A DNA stretch of 64,000 nucleotides from Diacronema lutheri (Eukaryota; Haptophyta; Pavlovophyceae; Pavlovales; Pavlovaceae): the NCBI GenBank assembly GCA_019448385.1, contig JAGTXO010000017.1, positions 186,001-250,000 of the forward strand. The letters run 5' to 3'. The translations under genes were made by a program, and so were the position numbers. Positions 38,237 to 47,731 of this stretch are shown piece by piece (position 1 is the first letter of the stretch; each line of letters begins with the position of its first letter). The notes beneath the pieces are model-generated. The model saw nothing but the letters and a program-made list of their open reading frames with translations. It did no database searches and was not told the origin of the DNA.

Positions 38237-39239
38237 CTAGGCCGCGGGCGCCGGGTAGCGCTCGTGCATCGCCTCGAGCGCGCTCTTGGTAATGACGAGC
38301 TTGGTCGCGCCCACAATGTCGTGCACGTTGATCGTCGACATGGTGAGCAGAGTGAGGCCCGCAATGTTTCGCGCGGAGAGCGCCACGTTCTCATGCTGCG
38401 CGGCCGGAAGGGGCGCGGGCGCGGCGCGGCGTGCGCGGCGCGGGAGACGTTCCGGCTCAGGCACCGCACACAGCCGCAGCGAGCGAGGCGTGGCGCGACG
38501 TGGCATGCCGCGGTGCGCCGACGGGGGTGGCGCCCTGCGCGCCCGCCATATCGCGCCGGCGGCGGCGACTGCCCGCGCGGCAAGCGCGCGACGTGCGCTC
38601 CCGCCCGTCCGCGCGTACCGCCTCCTTCGCGATGAGCACCACCTTGGGCTTCTTGCGCTCGTCCATGCCGAGCGGCAGCTTGCGCAGCACGGCCATCATC
38701 GCAGACGTCTTGGACGTCGCCGCGAAGGTGGGCTCGAGGTCGTCGACTACGATGGCGCGCGGAAGGACGCCCATAATGGCGGACGACGTCGCGACGCGCC
38801 GCTCCTTCTTGTTCATCTTCATCGACCAGTCCTTTGGCTTCGGGCCAAAGCACTTGCCACCGCCGACGAGCAGCGGCGAGCGCGACGAGCCGCGGCGCGC
38901 GCGGCCGGTGCCCTTCTGCTTGTAGGGCTTGCGGCCACCGCCGGAGACCTCGGAGCGCGTCTTCACGCTCACTGTGCCCTGTCGCCGGTTCGCCAGCTCG
39001 TTCACCACCTTCCTGTGCACGACGTACATCGGCTTGGCGGACGTGCGCAGCGACACGGCCACCTCGCCGAGCGCGGTGCCATCGGCCGAGTAGTGCGCGA
39101 CCTGCGCGGTGGCCATGGCCACGCGTGCCGCAGGGGCCGCCGCGCGCCGCGCCAGCGGCGCCGCGCCGCCCGCCAGCCCCCGGCACGGCGTCGCCGCCGC
39201 GAGGAGCGCGCCCAACGCCAGCACGAGGGACCTGCTCAT
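38237..39239 (-). CDS. rpl4: Ribosomal protein L4, plastid-type, nuclear-encoded
   Basis: Exons 39239-38619 and 38395-38237 (GT-AG, phase 0); 259 aa. The first 45 residues combine a signal peptide ([21 protein letters not shown]) with an Ala/Arg-rich transit segment, as for proteins imported into a complex plastid. The mature part is uL4: [17 protein letters not shown], the loop [33 protein letters not shown] and, in exon 2, [12 protein letters not shown] with [14 protein letters not shown]. It belongs to the large subunit near the exit tunnel. In most red-lineage plastids this gene stays in the plastid genome. A mitochondrial L4 cannot be ruled out. Confidence 0.85.
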
Positions 39240-39367
39240 CAGGCCAAGAACGTGACTCTGGCCTTTCCTTCTGCTTCGCTGCCGGCACGGTTTTTTGAAG
39301 CCGTCCCGGACTAGGTTGCCGGGGCGATGGCCGGCGGCCGGCTGGGCGCGACGGCGGAAGGGCCAAG
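39240..39367. promoter_or_regulatory. 128-bp divergent interval between L4 and an unknown secreted protein
   Basis: Start codons face away from each other at 39239 (-) and 39368 (+). Contains TTTCCTTCTGCTTCGC and GGTTTTTTGAAG, the only AT-rich patches nearby. Shared promoter inferred from spacing. Confidence 0.35.
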
Positions 39368-40660
39368 ATGCCGTCGTGGGCCATCGTCGTGCTGACTGCC
39401 GGCACCGCCGCCGGGCGCGCGCGCGGCGAAGCGTACTCACCCGCGCCGGCACCGCCGGCACCTCCGCCGCCGTCGCGCTGGTGGCGCGCGCCACCGCGCT
39501 GCGCCGCACGCGCCGAGCGCGCCGCGCCGCCGCAGCGCGCGCCGTCGGCCGAGGCGCTGCGTGCAGAGCAGCTGCAGCGCGCGCTCGCGGCGCGCGGCGC
39601 CGCATTTGCACGCCACTCCGCCGATGCGGCGCGCCGGCTGCGCGCCGGCGGCGAGGCCGAGGCGGAGTACAGCGCGCAGCTGGTGCGCGCGCTCCAGCGC
39701 GGCTCGGCCGCGGCGCTGCACGCGGCCAAGCTCGACGAGCCGCTCGCGTGGGACTCGCCCGCGGGGCGCGCGGCGCTCTCCGCCGCGACCGCCGTGCTGA
39801 GCGCGCCGCTTCAACACGCCGCCTCCTCGCTCCGCCTCCTCGAGCTGCGCGGGCTCGTCGACTCGGAGCGCGTGACGCGCTGCGGCCTCGTTGTCGCGTG
39901 CAACATCTCAGACGTGACGGTGACGGGCCTCGACACGCTGCTCGCGCGCGCGGAGCTCGCGCCGGACGGAGGCCCGCTGCTCAGCCTGACCAGCGCGCTC
40001 GGCCGCCTGCGCGCGTCCGCGCGCGTCTCCGCGGAGCTGCGCGTCGCGCTCGGCGGCCGCGCGTCGCGCCCGCTCGTCCATTCGCGTTTCGAGGTGGTCG
40101 CGCACCTGTCGCGCGTGCGGCTCGCGACGCGCTGGCACTGCACGGTTCGTGCTTCGTCACTCCTCGCTTCGCCGCCCGCCGCGCTTCGCGCCGCCGCCGG
40201 CGAGCGCGCACGCCCGGTCGCTGACAGCGCGTGGCTGCGCGCACTGCGCCCGCGCATCGAGACGGTGCACGCGGCGGTGGGCGACGTGGTCGTGGAGCTG
40301 GGGCGCGTGCGCGGCGAGCCGCTTGCGCAACCGCCACGGCCGTCGCCACCGTTGCTCGTCGACTGGCCGCGCGCGCTCGCGCGCCGGCTGCGCACGCCCG
40401 ACAACGGCGCGCGCCTTGCGCCCCTGAGCGTGGGTGCGTCGCGCGCGCTCGTACCATGGCTGCGCCTTGACTCGCGGCCCCCGCCAGCGGACCACGCGCT
40501 CGACGCGCGCACGCCCGCGTTCGTCTGGCGCGCGTTCTCGTACGTGGTGAGCGCGCGCCTGGCGGTCGTGATCGCACGCGAGGCGGAGGGCGCGCTGCTG
40601 TGGCGGCTGCGCGCGCTCACCGAGCAGCCGAGGGGGCCCGCGCTGGACTGCATCGGATGA
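39368..40660 (+). CDS. Unknown protein with signal-peptide-like N-terminus
   Basis: 430 aa, not recognised. A short hydrophobic leader (MPSWAIVVLTAGTAAGRARG) is followed by a Pro-rich stretch. A helical Ala/Arg/Glu region (about 60-150) follows, then a beta-rich region with repeated polar strands (VTRCGLVVACNISDVTVTGLD; FEVVAHLSRVRLATRW; IETVHAAVGDVVVELGRV), ending FSYVVSARLAVVIAREAEG. Amphipathic strand spacing hints at a lipid-binding or secreted beta fold, but I cannot assign a family. The codon pattern is coding-like throughout and it sits between two real genes. Confidence 0.6.
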   Translation: MPSWAIVVLTAGTAAGRARGEAYSPAPAPPAPPPPSRWWRAPPRCAARAERAAPPQRAPSAEALRAEQLQRALAARGAAFARHSADAARRLRAGGEAEAEYSAQLVRALQRGSAAALHAAKLDEPLAWDSPAGRAALSAATAVLSAPLQHAASSLRLLELRGLVDSERVTRCGLVVACNISDVTVTGLDTLLARAELAPDGGPLLSLTSALGRLRASARVSAELRVALGGRASRPLVHSRFEVVAHLSRVRLATRWHCTVRASSLLASPPAALRAAAGERARPVADSAWLRALRPRIETVHAAVGDVVVELGRVRGEPLAQPPRPSPPLLVDWPRALARRLRTPDNGARLAPLSVGASRALVPWLRLDSRPPPADHALDARTPAFVWRAFSYVVSARLAVVIAREAEGALLWRLRALTEQPRGPALDCIG

Positions 40661-40905
40661 GCGCGCATGCGTGCCTGGGTGGTCGCGAAAAACTCAAGCG
40701 CCTGCATGCGACTGGGTCACCCACTGTCTCGATCCACACATCAGTCAAGGCTTGGAAAGTACTATCGTCCGGGAATTGTGCAGCGCGGCCATTTAGCCCA
40801 GCTCGCTGCCTGCGCGGTCGCAGCCGCCGGCGGAGCCCAGTCGCGCTCGCGCGCGGCGCGGACGTGGCATGGGCGCGCCCACAGCCGGCAAAGGCGGGGT
40901 GCACG

Positions 40906-41240
40906 CGCGAGCGACGAGGCCGTTTGATGAGAGCGACGAGGCCGTTTGATTACAGCGACGAGGCCGTTTGATGAGAGCGACGAGGCCGTTTGATGAGAGC
41001 GACGAGGCCGTTTGACGAGAGCGACGAGGCCGTTTGATTAGAGCGACGAGGCCGTTTGATGAGAGCGACGAGGCCGTTTGATTAGAGCGACGAGGCCGTT
41101 TGATGAGAGCGACGAGGCCGTTTGATTAGAGCGACGAGGCCGTTTGATGAGAGCGACGAGGCCGTTTGATTAGAGCGACGAGGCCGTTTGATTAGAGCGA
41201 CGAGGCCGTTTGATGAGAGCGACGAGGCCGTGTGATTAGA
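40906..41240. repeat. 22-bp tandem repeat, about 15 copies
   Basis: Units of GAGCGACGAGGCCGTTTGAT plus GA or TA, head to tail without spacers. The stop codon of the downstream-reading transporter gene (minus strand, 41236-41238) lies in the last unit, so the array would be its 3' untranslated region. Two unit types (GATGA and GATTA) alternate irregularly. Confidence 0.93.
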
Positions 41241-43769
41241 GCGACGGCGAGTGCGAGATGCGCGGTGCGCGCGCGAGGCGCGGCGCGTCGCGCCGACGCC
41301 GGCGCGTCGCGCGCGCCTCTCGCGCCGAGAGGACGGCGGCGAGGCTGGACGCGGCGGTGCAGAGCGCGGCGCACGTGAGCGCGGTCGTGCGGAAGCAGCT
41401 TGCGCCGACGCACACCGGCTCGCCAGGCGCGAGCGCGCGCGCGTACACGCTGACTGCGAGGCCACTCGACAGGCCGAGCGAGCCGAGCGCCGCGGCGAGC
41501 ATGATGCTCGTGTAGATGGCGCCGAACGCGCGGCTGCCGTAGAGGGTGCACACGACGACGGGGTTGAGCGCGGCGAGCGAGCCGAAGGCAAAGCCGCACA
41601 GCGCACACGCCGGCGCGAGGAGCGCGCGCACGTTCGCCGCGACGCACAGGTGCGCGCATGCCATCAGAAGGCAGACGGGCACGAACGGGAGCGAGCGGGG
41701 CATGCCGCGGCGCGCGAGGGACTCGGCGGCGAGCGCGACGGCGAGGCGGCCCGTGCAGTTGCACACGCCGAGCAGGCAGACGAGCGATGAGGCCGACATG
41801 CCCGCGGGCCGCTCGCCCATCGCCTCCGCATCGATGCCCGTGGCGGGGCCGGCGGCTCGCACGATCTGATGGAAAGGGCACGTGGGCGGATGTGATGGCG
41901 CGCGCGGCAGTCGCCAGTCGGCGGCGGGCGCGCGGGCGTGTGTGTATGGCGTGCGAGGCGGGGGTGCGAAACAGCGGAGAGCGCTGGTCCGGACGGGCGC
42001 ATCGGTCCGGGCGGTCCGGGGCACGCAGCTGAGGCGCAGCGCACGTGCTCGCACATGCGCACCTGCGCGAGGTTGTTGGTGATGACAAGTCCGCTGCCCG
42101 CCAGCGCAAACTCGACGGAGAACTGCAGCCAGAAGTTTGCGCTTGCCAGCGCCTGCGCAAGCGACAGGTTGGGCGCCTGCGCAGCGACCGCCGGCTGCGC
42201 GCCCCGCAGTGCGCCCGGCAGCGCGCCCGGCAGCGCGCCCGCCGCAGACTCGAGAAGGTTCGGCGCCGTTACGGACGCGGTCACGAAACGCGGATGCGCG
42301 CGCGTGTGCGCCCCATCGCGCGCGTGTGCCGCATCCGTCGCGGGCGCGTCGCCCACGCCAATCAGCGCGCGCGAGTCGCCCGCGCCGCGCGGCGCGGCCA
42401 TGGCCGTGCCGCTCCCGCCGGCGCTGGCGCCGGCGCCGGCGGCGACTGCCGTTGGCACGGCGGCCGTCGGCGGGCTCACATCGAGCGACGCGCCATACTC
42501 GGCGAGCTCTGCCATCTCGTCGTGCAGGTCGGCGAGCGAGCCGACGGGCGCGACGCGCGAGAAGCTGAAGCTTGTCGGCACGGGCGGCACGATCGCAATC
42601 TCCGTCGCGAGAAGCTTCTGAAGATACACCTCCGCCTCAGCTGCCGCATCAAAGTCGGACAACGTCGCGCGCCGGCCGCGCGCCGCGGCGGCGGCGGCGG
42701 CGGCGGTGGCCGAACCGGTAAAACGGCTGTCGTACGAGGCGGCGCGGCGCACGTCGAGCAGCGACGCGACGATCACCGGGTCCGCGCGGCCGAGCAGAAG
42801 CTTCACGCCGCCACCACCACTGCCGTTAACGCGCGGCTCAGGCGCCCCTCCGCCGGCCGACGAGAGGCGCGTGAGGCCGGGCGCGCGCGGGCCGCGGCGG
42901 ACGTGAAGGAGGAAGAGGGCCATCACGAGCGCGCCAAGGCCCAGCGTCAGCTGCTCCGTGTGCAGCGCGCGCAGCACGCCCGTCGCGACGAGCGCCGCTC
43001 GGATGTGCTCGTTGACGAGCGCGCCGGCGGCGAGGACGGCGACGAGTACGAGCATCCGGCCGTACGCGCCGGCAAGCCACGTGTCGAGGCGCGCGCGCTC
43101 ATGCGCGGATTGCGCGGGTGACGAGTGCGTCGCGTCGGCGCTCGGCCCGTCGCGTCGCAGGCCGAGCGCGCCGACCGCGCAGCCGCCGGCAAACCACGCG
43201 GCGGCGAGAGCGAGAAAATCAACGATCGCGCGGTCGATCGTCACAAAGTCGGCGCCAACGGCGGCGGGCGGCGCGTAGAGCGCGGCGTACACCTGCGCGG
43301 CAAGTGAGCCACTCAGTCCGATCAGCGACTTGACTAGCCCGAGCGCGAGCGCGTACTGCTCGGCGGGGAAGTGGAGCGCGACGGTCGGGACGGACGCGCA
43401 GTCGGCGATCATCTGCCCGTGGCCTTGGAGGAAGGCGAGGACGGCGAGCGCGGTAAAGGGCGCGGGCAAGCTATACGCGAGCGCGGCCCACAGCCCGCCC
43501 CATCCCACGCCGCCCACCACCAGCCCAAGCAGCACCGTCGTACGCGGGCCGAGCGCGTCGTAGAGGAGGCCGATGTGCAGCCCGACGGCGCCGCCCACGT
43601 TCTGCAGGGACGCGAGCAGCTGAACCGAGCCGTTGGAGAGGCCGTACGCGCGGCGCAGTGTCTCCGAGTAGAGCGGGAAGAAGAATGTGAGGCCGCCCAC
43701 CGTCTCCACGACGAGCGCGGACACGAGCACGCGCGCGCGGCATTCGTCCGCGGCCAAAATCCCTTCCAT
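41236..43769 (-). CDS. Nodulin-like major facilitator transporter
   Basis: Exons 43769-42063 and 41865-41236 (GT-AG, phase 0); 778 aa. The N-terminal six helices carry the nodulin-like pattern (YSETLRRAYGLSNGSVQLLASLQN; IGLLYDALGPRTTV; FLQGHGQMIADCASVPT). A hydrophilic loop of about 240 residues, acidic and Ala/Gly-rich, separates it from FWLQFSVEFALAGSGLVITNNLAQ and the C-terminal helices in exon 2 (VCNCTGRLAVALAAESL; CALCGFAFGSLAALNPVVV). Relatives move small organic acids or monocarboxylates; the substrate here is unknown. The stop lies in a 22-bp tandem repeat. Confidence 0.82.
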
Positions 43770-43897
43770 GCTCGGTGGCTTTTGACTTCTTTCTTTTTCA
43801 GTTTTCAGTTTTCACCTCTACAACCAGAGGGTCTGGTCCCAGTGAGCGCGATGCGCGGGGGGCGGGGCCTCCCCTCCCCCCCCCCCCCCCCCCCCTT

Positions 43898-43937
<40 letters not shown>

Positions 43938-44040
43938 ACCCACCACCACCACCACCACCACGACCACGACCACGACCACCACCCGGCGCCCGGCGCCCGC
44001 GCTCGGGCACGGCCGCGCCGCCCGCGCCCATCGTGCGCTC
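43770..44040. other. Intergenic stretch with poly-C and CCA/CGA repeats
   Basis: Between the transporter start and a small gene end. Contains C homopolymers of about 18 and 36 bases (43876-43937) and then CCA and CGACCA triplets (43936-43982). Also holds TTTCTTTTTCAGTTTTCAGT just upstream of the transporter ATG, a rare AT-rich patch and likely promoter/leader. No gene is supported. Confidence 0.7.
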
Positions 44041-44400
44041 TCAAATGTTGGCGCCGACGAGAAGGCCGAAGATCATGATGCCAAACGCGCCGACGAGCGC
44101 ATCCTGCAGCCCCAGTTTGGGCAGCTTGAACGGCGCGTCGTCTGCCGCATCGCTGCCGCTCCCGCCAAAACCGAAAAGGCGGAGGAAGGAAGAACGCCGG
44201 CGCCGGCGCGCGCGGTGTCGCGCGCCGCCCGGCGCGCCGCCGCCACCAGCCGGCGCGCGCTCGGGTGGCAAGTCAGCGCACGTTGGAGCGTGCGTGTCGC
44301 GTAGCTCAGCCGCCCAGCTCGGCTCGCGCGCCGAAGCCATCCGCCCGATCGCCGCAAGCGCGACCACAGCCACCAGGGACGTGCGGCGCCGCCGCGCCAT
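44041..44400 (-). CDS. Small unknown membrane protein with signal peptide
   Basis: 119 aa from the ATG at 44400. Basic, hydrophobic start (MARRRRTSLVAVVALAAIGRMASA), a Gly/Arg-rich middle with a basic cluster (RARRRRRSSFLRLFGFG), then LPKLGLQDALVGAFGIMIFGLLVGAN, a single membrane segment at the very C-terminus. No family recognised. It is divergent from phosphoribulokinase with 69 bp between starts, so a plastid role is possible but unproven. Confidence 0.55.
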   Translation of the reverse strand: MARRRRTSLVAVVALAAIGRMASAREPSWAAELRDTHAPTCADLPPERAPAGGGGAPGGARHRARRRRRSSFLRLFGFGGSGSDAADDAPFKLPKLGLQDALVGAFGIMIFGLLVGANI

Positions 44401-44469
44401 GCTGCGAAACCGTTCAAGCAAATAAAAAGCGAGCCGGCCCCCCCGATTCTCGTAATCAACTCGCGAACC
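44401..44469. promoter_or_regulatory. 69-bp bidirectional promoter region
   Basis: Lies between divergent start codons. Contains CAAGCAAATAAAAAG (TATA-like in + direction, about 40 bp before the phosphoribulokinase ATG) and GATTCTCGTAATCAAC. The function is inferred from spacing and AT content. Confidence 0.4.
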
Positions 44470-45983
44470 ATGGGCTACGTCAGGCTCGCGGTCCTCGCCG
44501 CGGTGGCGGCGCACGCGTCGGCCTACTCAGCGGTGGCGCCGCGCTCGGCGATGCGCCGCTCGCGCGTGGCCACGCCCGTGCAGCGCGTGCCGCAGACTGC
44601 GTGCACCGTGCTGATGGCGACCAAGACGGGCGTCAAGGCGTTCGTCGTCGGCGTTGCGGCCGACTCGGGCTGCGGCAAGTCGACCTTCATGCGCCGCCTG
44701 ACGAACATCTTTGGCGGCAAGTCGGCGCTGCTCGACATCGGCCGTGAGACGAACACGCTCGTCTCCGACAAGACCACCGTCATCTGCCTCGACGACTACC
44801 ACCTGTACGACCGCAAGGGGCGTTCGGCCAACAAGATCACCGCGCTCCACAAGGACTGCCAGAAGTGGGACCTGATGGCCGAGCAGGTGCGTCGGGGTTG
44901 GGGGAGAAGCGCGGCTGGGGCGGACAGGAGTGGCTGAGTTGGGCGACGTTGTTGTGGCTGAGGTTCAGGAGGCCGCGAGGCGCTCCGCGTCGCGGGCACG
45001 CGCGGTGCGATGCGGCGCCTCGCGGCGTGCGCGAGCGGCCTCGCGCGGGCATGGCGCGCGCAGGCGCACGGCTCGGTCACGCTGCGCGACGTGCGCGGCC
45101 ACGGCGCGCACGGTCGCGCTGCGCTCCCCGCACCGCGCGCGCCGCTCACCCGCGCCGCTCGCGCGCGCGTGCGCTGCGCGTGGCCTTGCGTACGCGCGCG
45201 CAGGTGGCGGCGATCAAGGCGGGCAACTCGGTGATGAAGCCGATCTACAACCACATCACGGGCGAGCTCGACGCGCCCGAGGAGATCGTGCCCACCGACA
45301 TTGTCATCTTCGAGGGCCTCCACCCGATGCTCGACGACAAGGTGCGCTCCATGCTCGACCTGTCCATCTACCTCGACATCTCGGACGAGGTCAAGTTTGC
45401 GTGGAAGATCCAGCGCGACATGCAGGAGCGCGGCCACTCGCTCGAGTCGATCAAGGCGTCGATCGAGGGCCGCAAGCCCGACTTTGACGCCTTCGTCGCG
45501 CCGCAGCGCGCCAACGCGGACATTGTGATCGAGGTCTTGCCCACGCAGCTCGTCAACGACGCCGAGGGCAAGTTCCTCCGCGTGCGCTTCATCCAGAAGG
45601 CGGGGCTCGACCTGATCAAGGCGCCTTTCCTCTTCGACGAGGGCTCGACCATCGAGTGGACGCCGTGCGGCAAGAAGCTCACGTGCGCGTACCCGGGCAT
45701 CAAGTTCCGCTACGGCACGGAGATGTACATGGGCAGCGAGGTGACGGTGCTCGAGATGGACGGGCGCTTCGACAAGCTCGACGAGCTCATCTACGTCGAG
45801 TCGGCGCTGACCAACACGGGCGCAAAGTTCTACGGTGAGCTCACGCAGCAGATCCTCAAGAACAAGGACGCCGTCGGCTCGGACAACGGCACGGGCTTCT
45901 TCCAGACGCTCTGCTCGTTCAAGATCCGCGAGGCCTACGAGAAGGCGACCGGCAAGACCGTCGACGCATCGGCCGCCGCCTAG
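44470..45983 (+). CDS. prk: Phosphoribulokinase, plastid-targeted
   Basis: Exons 44470-44886 and 45204-45983 (GT-AG, phase 0); 398 aa. Makes ribulose-1,5-bisphosphate from ribulose-5-phosphate and ATP in the Calvin cycle (plastid stroma). The leader is bipartite: a signal peptide (MGYVRLAVLAAVAAHASA), an aromatic at +1 (Tyr), then a basic transit segment to about residue 50. Walker A is VAADSGCGKSTF. The two thioredoxin-sensitive Cys of the family are in SGCGKS and in VICLDDYH. Also seen: PIYNHITGELD, IVIFEGLHPM and KIQRDMQERGHSLESI. The intron is phase 0 after AEQ. This gene is the best evidence for a photosynthetic host. Confidence 0.95.
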
Positions 45984-46194
45984 GCGCGTGCCTCTCGCGC
46001 CAAGACGACACCGCAACAGCGCGCGGCGGCGCGCGCCCCGCGCGCCTGGGCGGGCCTGCCGCCGCGCCCGCCCCCTTGAGTCTGACGAAACCGAGGAATC
46101 AGCACAGCGTTCCACGCGCGTGGTGTAAGGGAGGGCGCGAGCAGCGAGGGCCGCGAAGCGAGCCGACGACCTCGTCAACGACGCCGACGGCGAG

Positions 46195-47094
46195 TCAAAG
46201 TAGGGTTGCCGCGGTCGCGCATCGAAGCTGCGCGCACGCGCTCTGCGTCACGTTGTGCTTGCGGATGTCGGCCTCAAAGCGGCGCACCGCCATGTTGTAA
46301 AGTGGCGTGTCGAGCGGATCGACGTACTCTTCCCGAAGCGCCTGCGCGAGCTCGTCGGCGGACTGAAATGCCTCCCCCCGCGCGCGCGCCTGCTGCCGGT
46401 AGTCGGTGGGGCGCACGTTCGCGAGCTCGACCGGCCGGCACGGCGCGCGGTGCATGACGTGGAGGAGGCAAACCGAGACGTCGAACTCGTCGGTCAGCCC
46501 GACAAAAGAGAAATTGGCCAGCCGTTGGCGCACAACGTTCAGGGCATCTGCGTGCGGCCGCCTGCACCACATCAGATTGGTCCGCTTATACGACCAGCCC
46601 GTTCCGTGCCCCTCGATGAAGCGCGCGTACGGTGTGAGCGACATGCACGTCACGTTGGCGCCTCGCGCAGCTCTCTTGCTCATGCAAAACTCCGTGTACT
46701 TGTGGTAGTACGCGGAAACGGCACGGCGCGCCGGGTCGCGGAAGAGGCCGACAAATGAGCCTGCCCACTCGGCAAAGACCTGGTCATCGACGGCACCGTG
46801 CCTACCAAAATAGCCATGCTTCTCCCAAAAGACGCCAGGGAACCAGCGCTCGTAGGGGTAGCGGTCCTGGCCAAATCTGTCGGTCTTACTGCGGCACGGT
46901 CGCCGCTGCCCGCGAGGCCCGCACGACGACATGATGCTGACGTTTTCCGGGAGTTGCGGGTTGGCGATGTGGACAAGCGAATTGCCGAACGACGTGCCCG
47001 TCTTCTCGGGGTGGAACCACGCGAATCGCGGCCGGGCGAGACCGACGCGTGGCATCAGCGCCACGGCGATCGCCAGGTTCCGCACGCGCGCCAT
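46195..47094 (-). CDS. Sulfotransferase-like protein (P-loop, PAPS-dependent type)
   Basis: 299 aa, single exon, short hydrophobic start (MARVRNLAIAVALMPRVGLA). FAWFHPEKTGTSFGNSLVH matches the 5'-phosphosulfate loop (HxPKTGTT/S type), and FVGLFRDPARRAVSAYYH matches the 3'-phosphate loop (RDP...S). Many Cys and Asn-X-Ser/Thr sites suit a Golgi or secreted enzyme. It would sulfate a glycan or other acceptor; the acceptor is unknown. Convergent with phosphoribulokinase (211 bp between stops). Confidence 0.75.
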   Translation of the reverse strand: MARVRNLAIAVALMPRVGLARPRFAWFHPEKTGTSFGNSLVHIANPQLPENVSIMSSCGPRGQRRPCRSKTDRFGQDRYPYERWFPGVFWEKHGYFGRHGAVDDQVFAEWAGSFVGLFRDPARRAVSAYYHKYTEFCMSKRAARGANVTCMSLTPYARFIEGHGTGWSYKRTNLMWCRRPHADALNVVRQRLANFSFVGLTDEFDVSVCLLHVMHRAPCRPVELANVRPTDYRQQARARGEAFQSADELAQALREEYVDPLDTPLYNMAVRRFEADIRKHNVTQSACAQLRCATAATLL

Positions 47095-47731
47095 CTTAAA
47101 CCATGCCGGTCATTGGGCGCAACGTTTTCAGAAAATGTGGCGTGTCCAGATGTGGCGTGTCCAGATAGAATACCAGCGTTCTCCCTTCGCTGCGCTGGCG
47201 TCACTGACGCGTCGCCTCGCAACGATGGCCGCGCGTGACGATGTGACGTGACGTTCGTCACCGTCGCGGCATCGCGTGACGGTGACGAGTGACGTTCGCG
47301 AAGATCGTCGCGACGATGAGCGCCGGCACACTTCCAACAGCCATGTCGCCAGTAACCGCGAGCGCGCCGTAGGCGTCTTCCCGGGGAGACGCCTACGGCG
47401 ACGCCCCCCCACTCGCGGCGGCTACTGGCGTCGCCCACGACCACGTCTCGAAGCTGCGCCATGAAGCCGCTCTTCACCTGCTCGCCTCGCTCGCTCGCAA
47501 TTGCGCTGGGACGTTCGCGCGGCGCCAGGACGCGGAAATCTTTTGCTCCGTGCTCGCCGGCGTGCCGCCGGCCGGGCGCGCAGCTCTGCGGTCTCGGTGC
47601 GTGCTCACCGTCGATATTGTCGTCGTGCTCAATGGCATGGGCTCGGCGCCCCAGCTCGCGCAGACACCGTGCGAGCTTAAGTCGATCTCGTACTGCCCCA
47701 CGCGCTACGGCCAGTCGGACACGCGTCGCTG
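47095..47731. other. Intergenic region with transposon-end motif and hairpins
   Basis: No gene supported. Holds a doubled GTGGCGTGTCCAGAT motif (47137-47173) that matches the ends of the 49938-50610 element, a GTGACG-rich stretch (47220-47300) and a hairpin at 47347-47430. Confidence 0.7.
47347..47430. repeat. Nested inverted repeat (hairpin)
   Basis: The core 47365-47400 is a near-perfect 36-bp palindrome (CGCCGTAGGCGTCTTCCC with one mismatch in its mirror). An outer arm CGCCAGTAACCGCGAG pairs imperfectly with CTCGCGGCGGCTACTGGCG. No coding signal; a foldback element or regulatory hairpin. Confidence 0.75.

Noticed and set aside
40906-41240. CRISPR-like appearance of regular short repeats
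   Set aside because: Units are head to tail without spacers and the host is eukaryotic.
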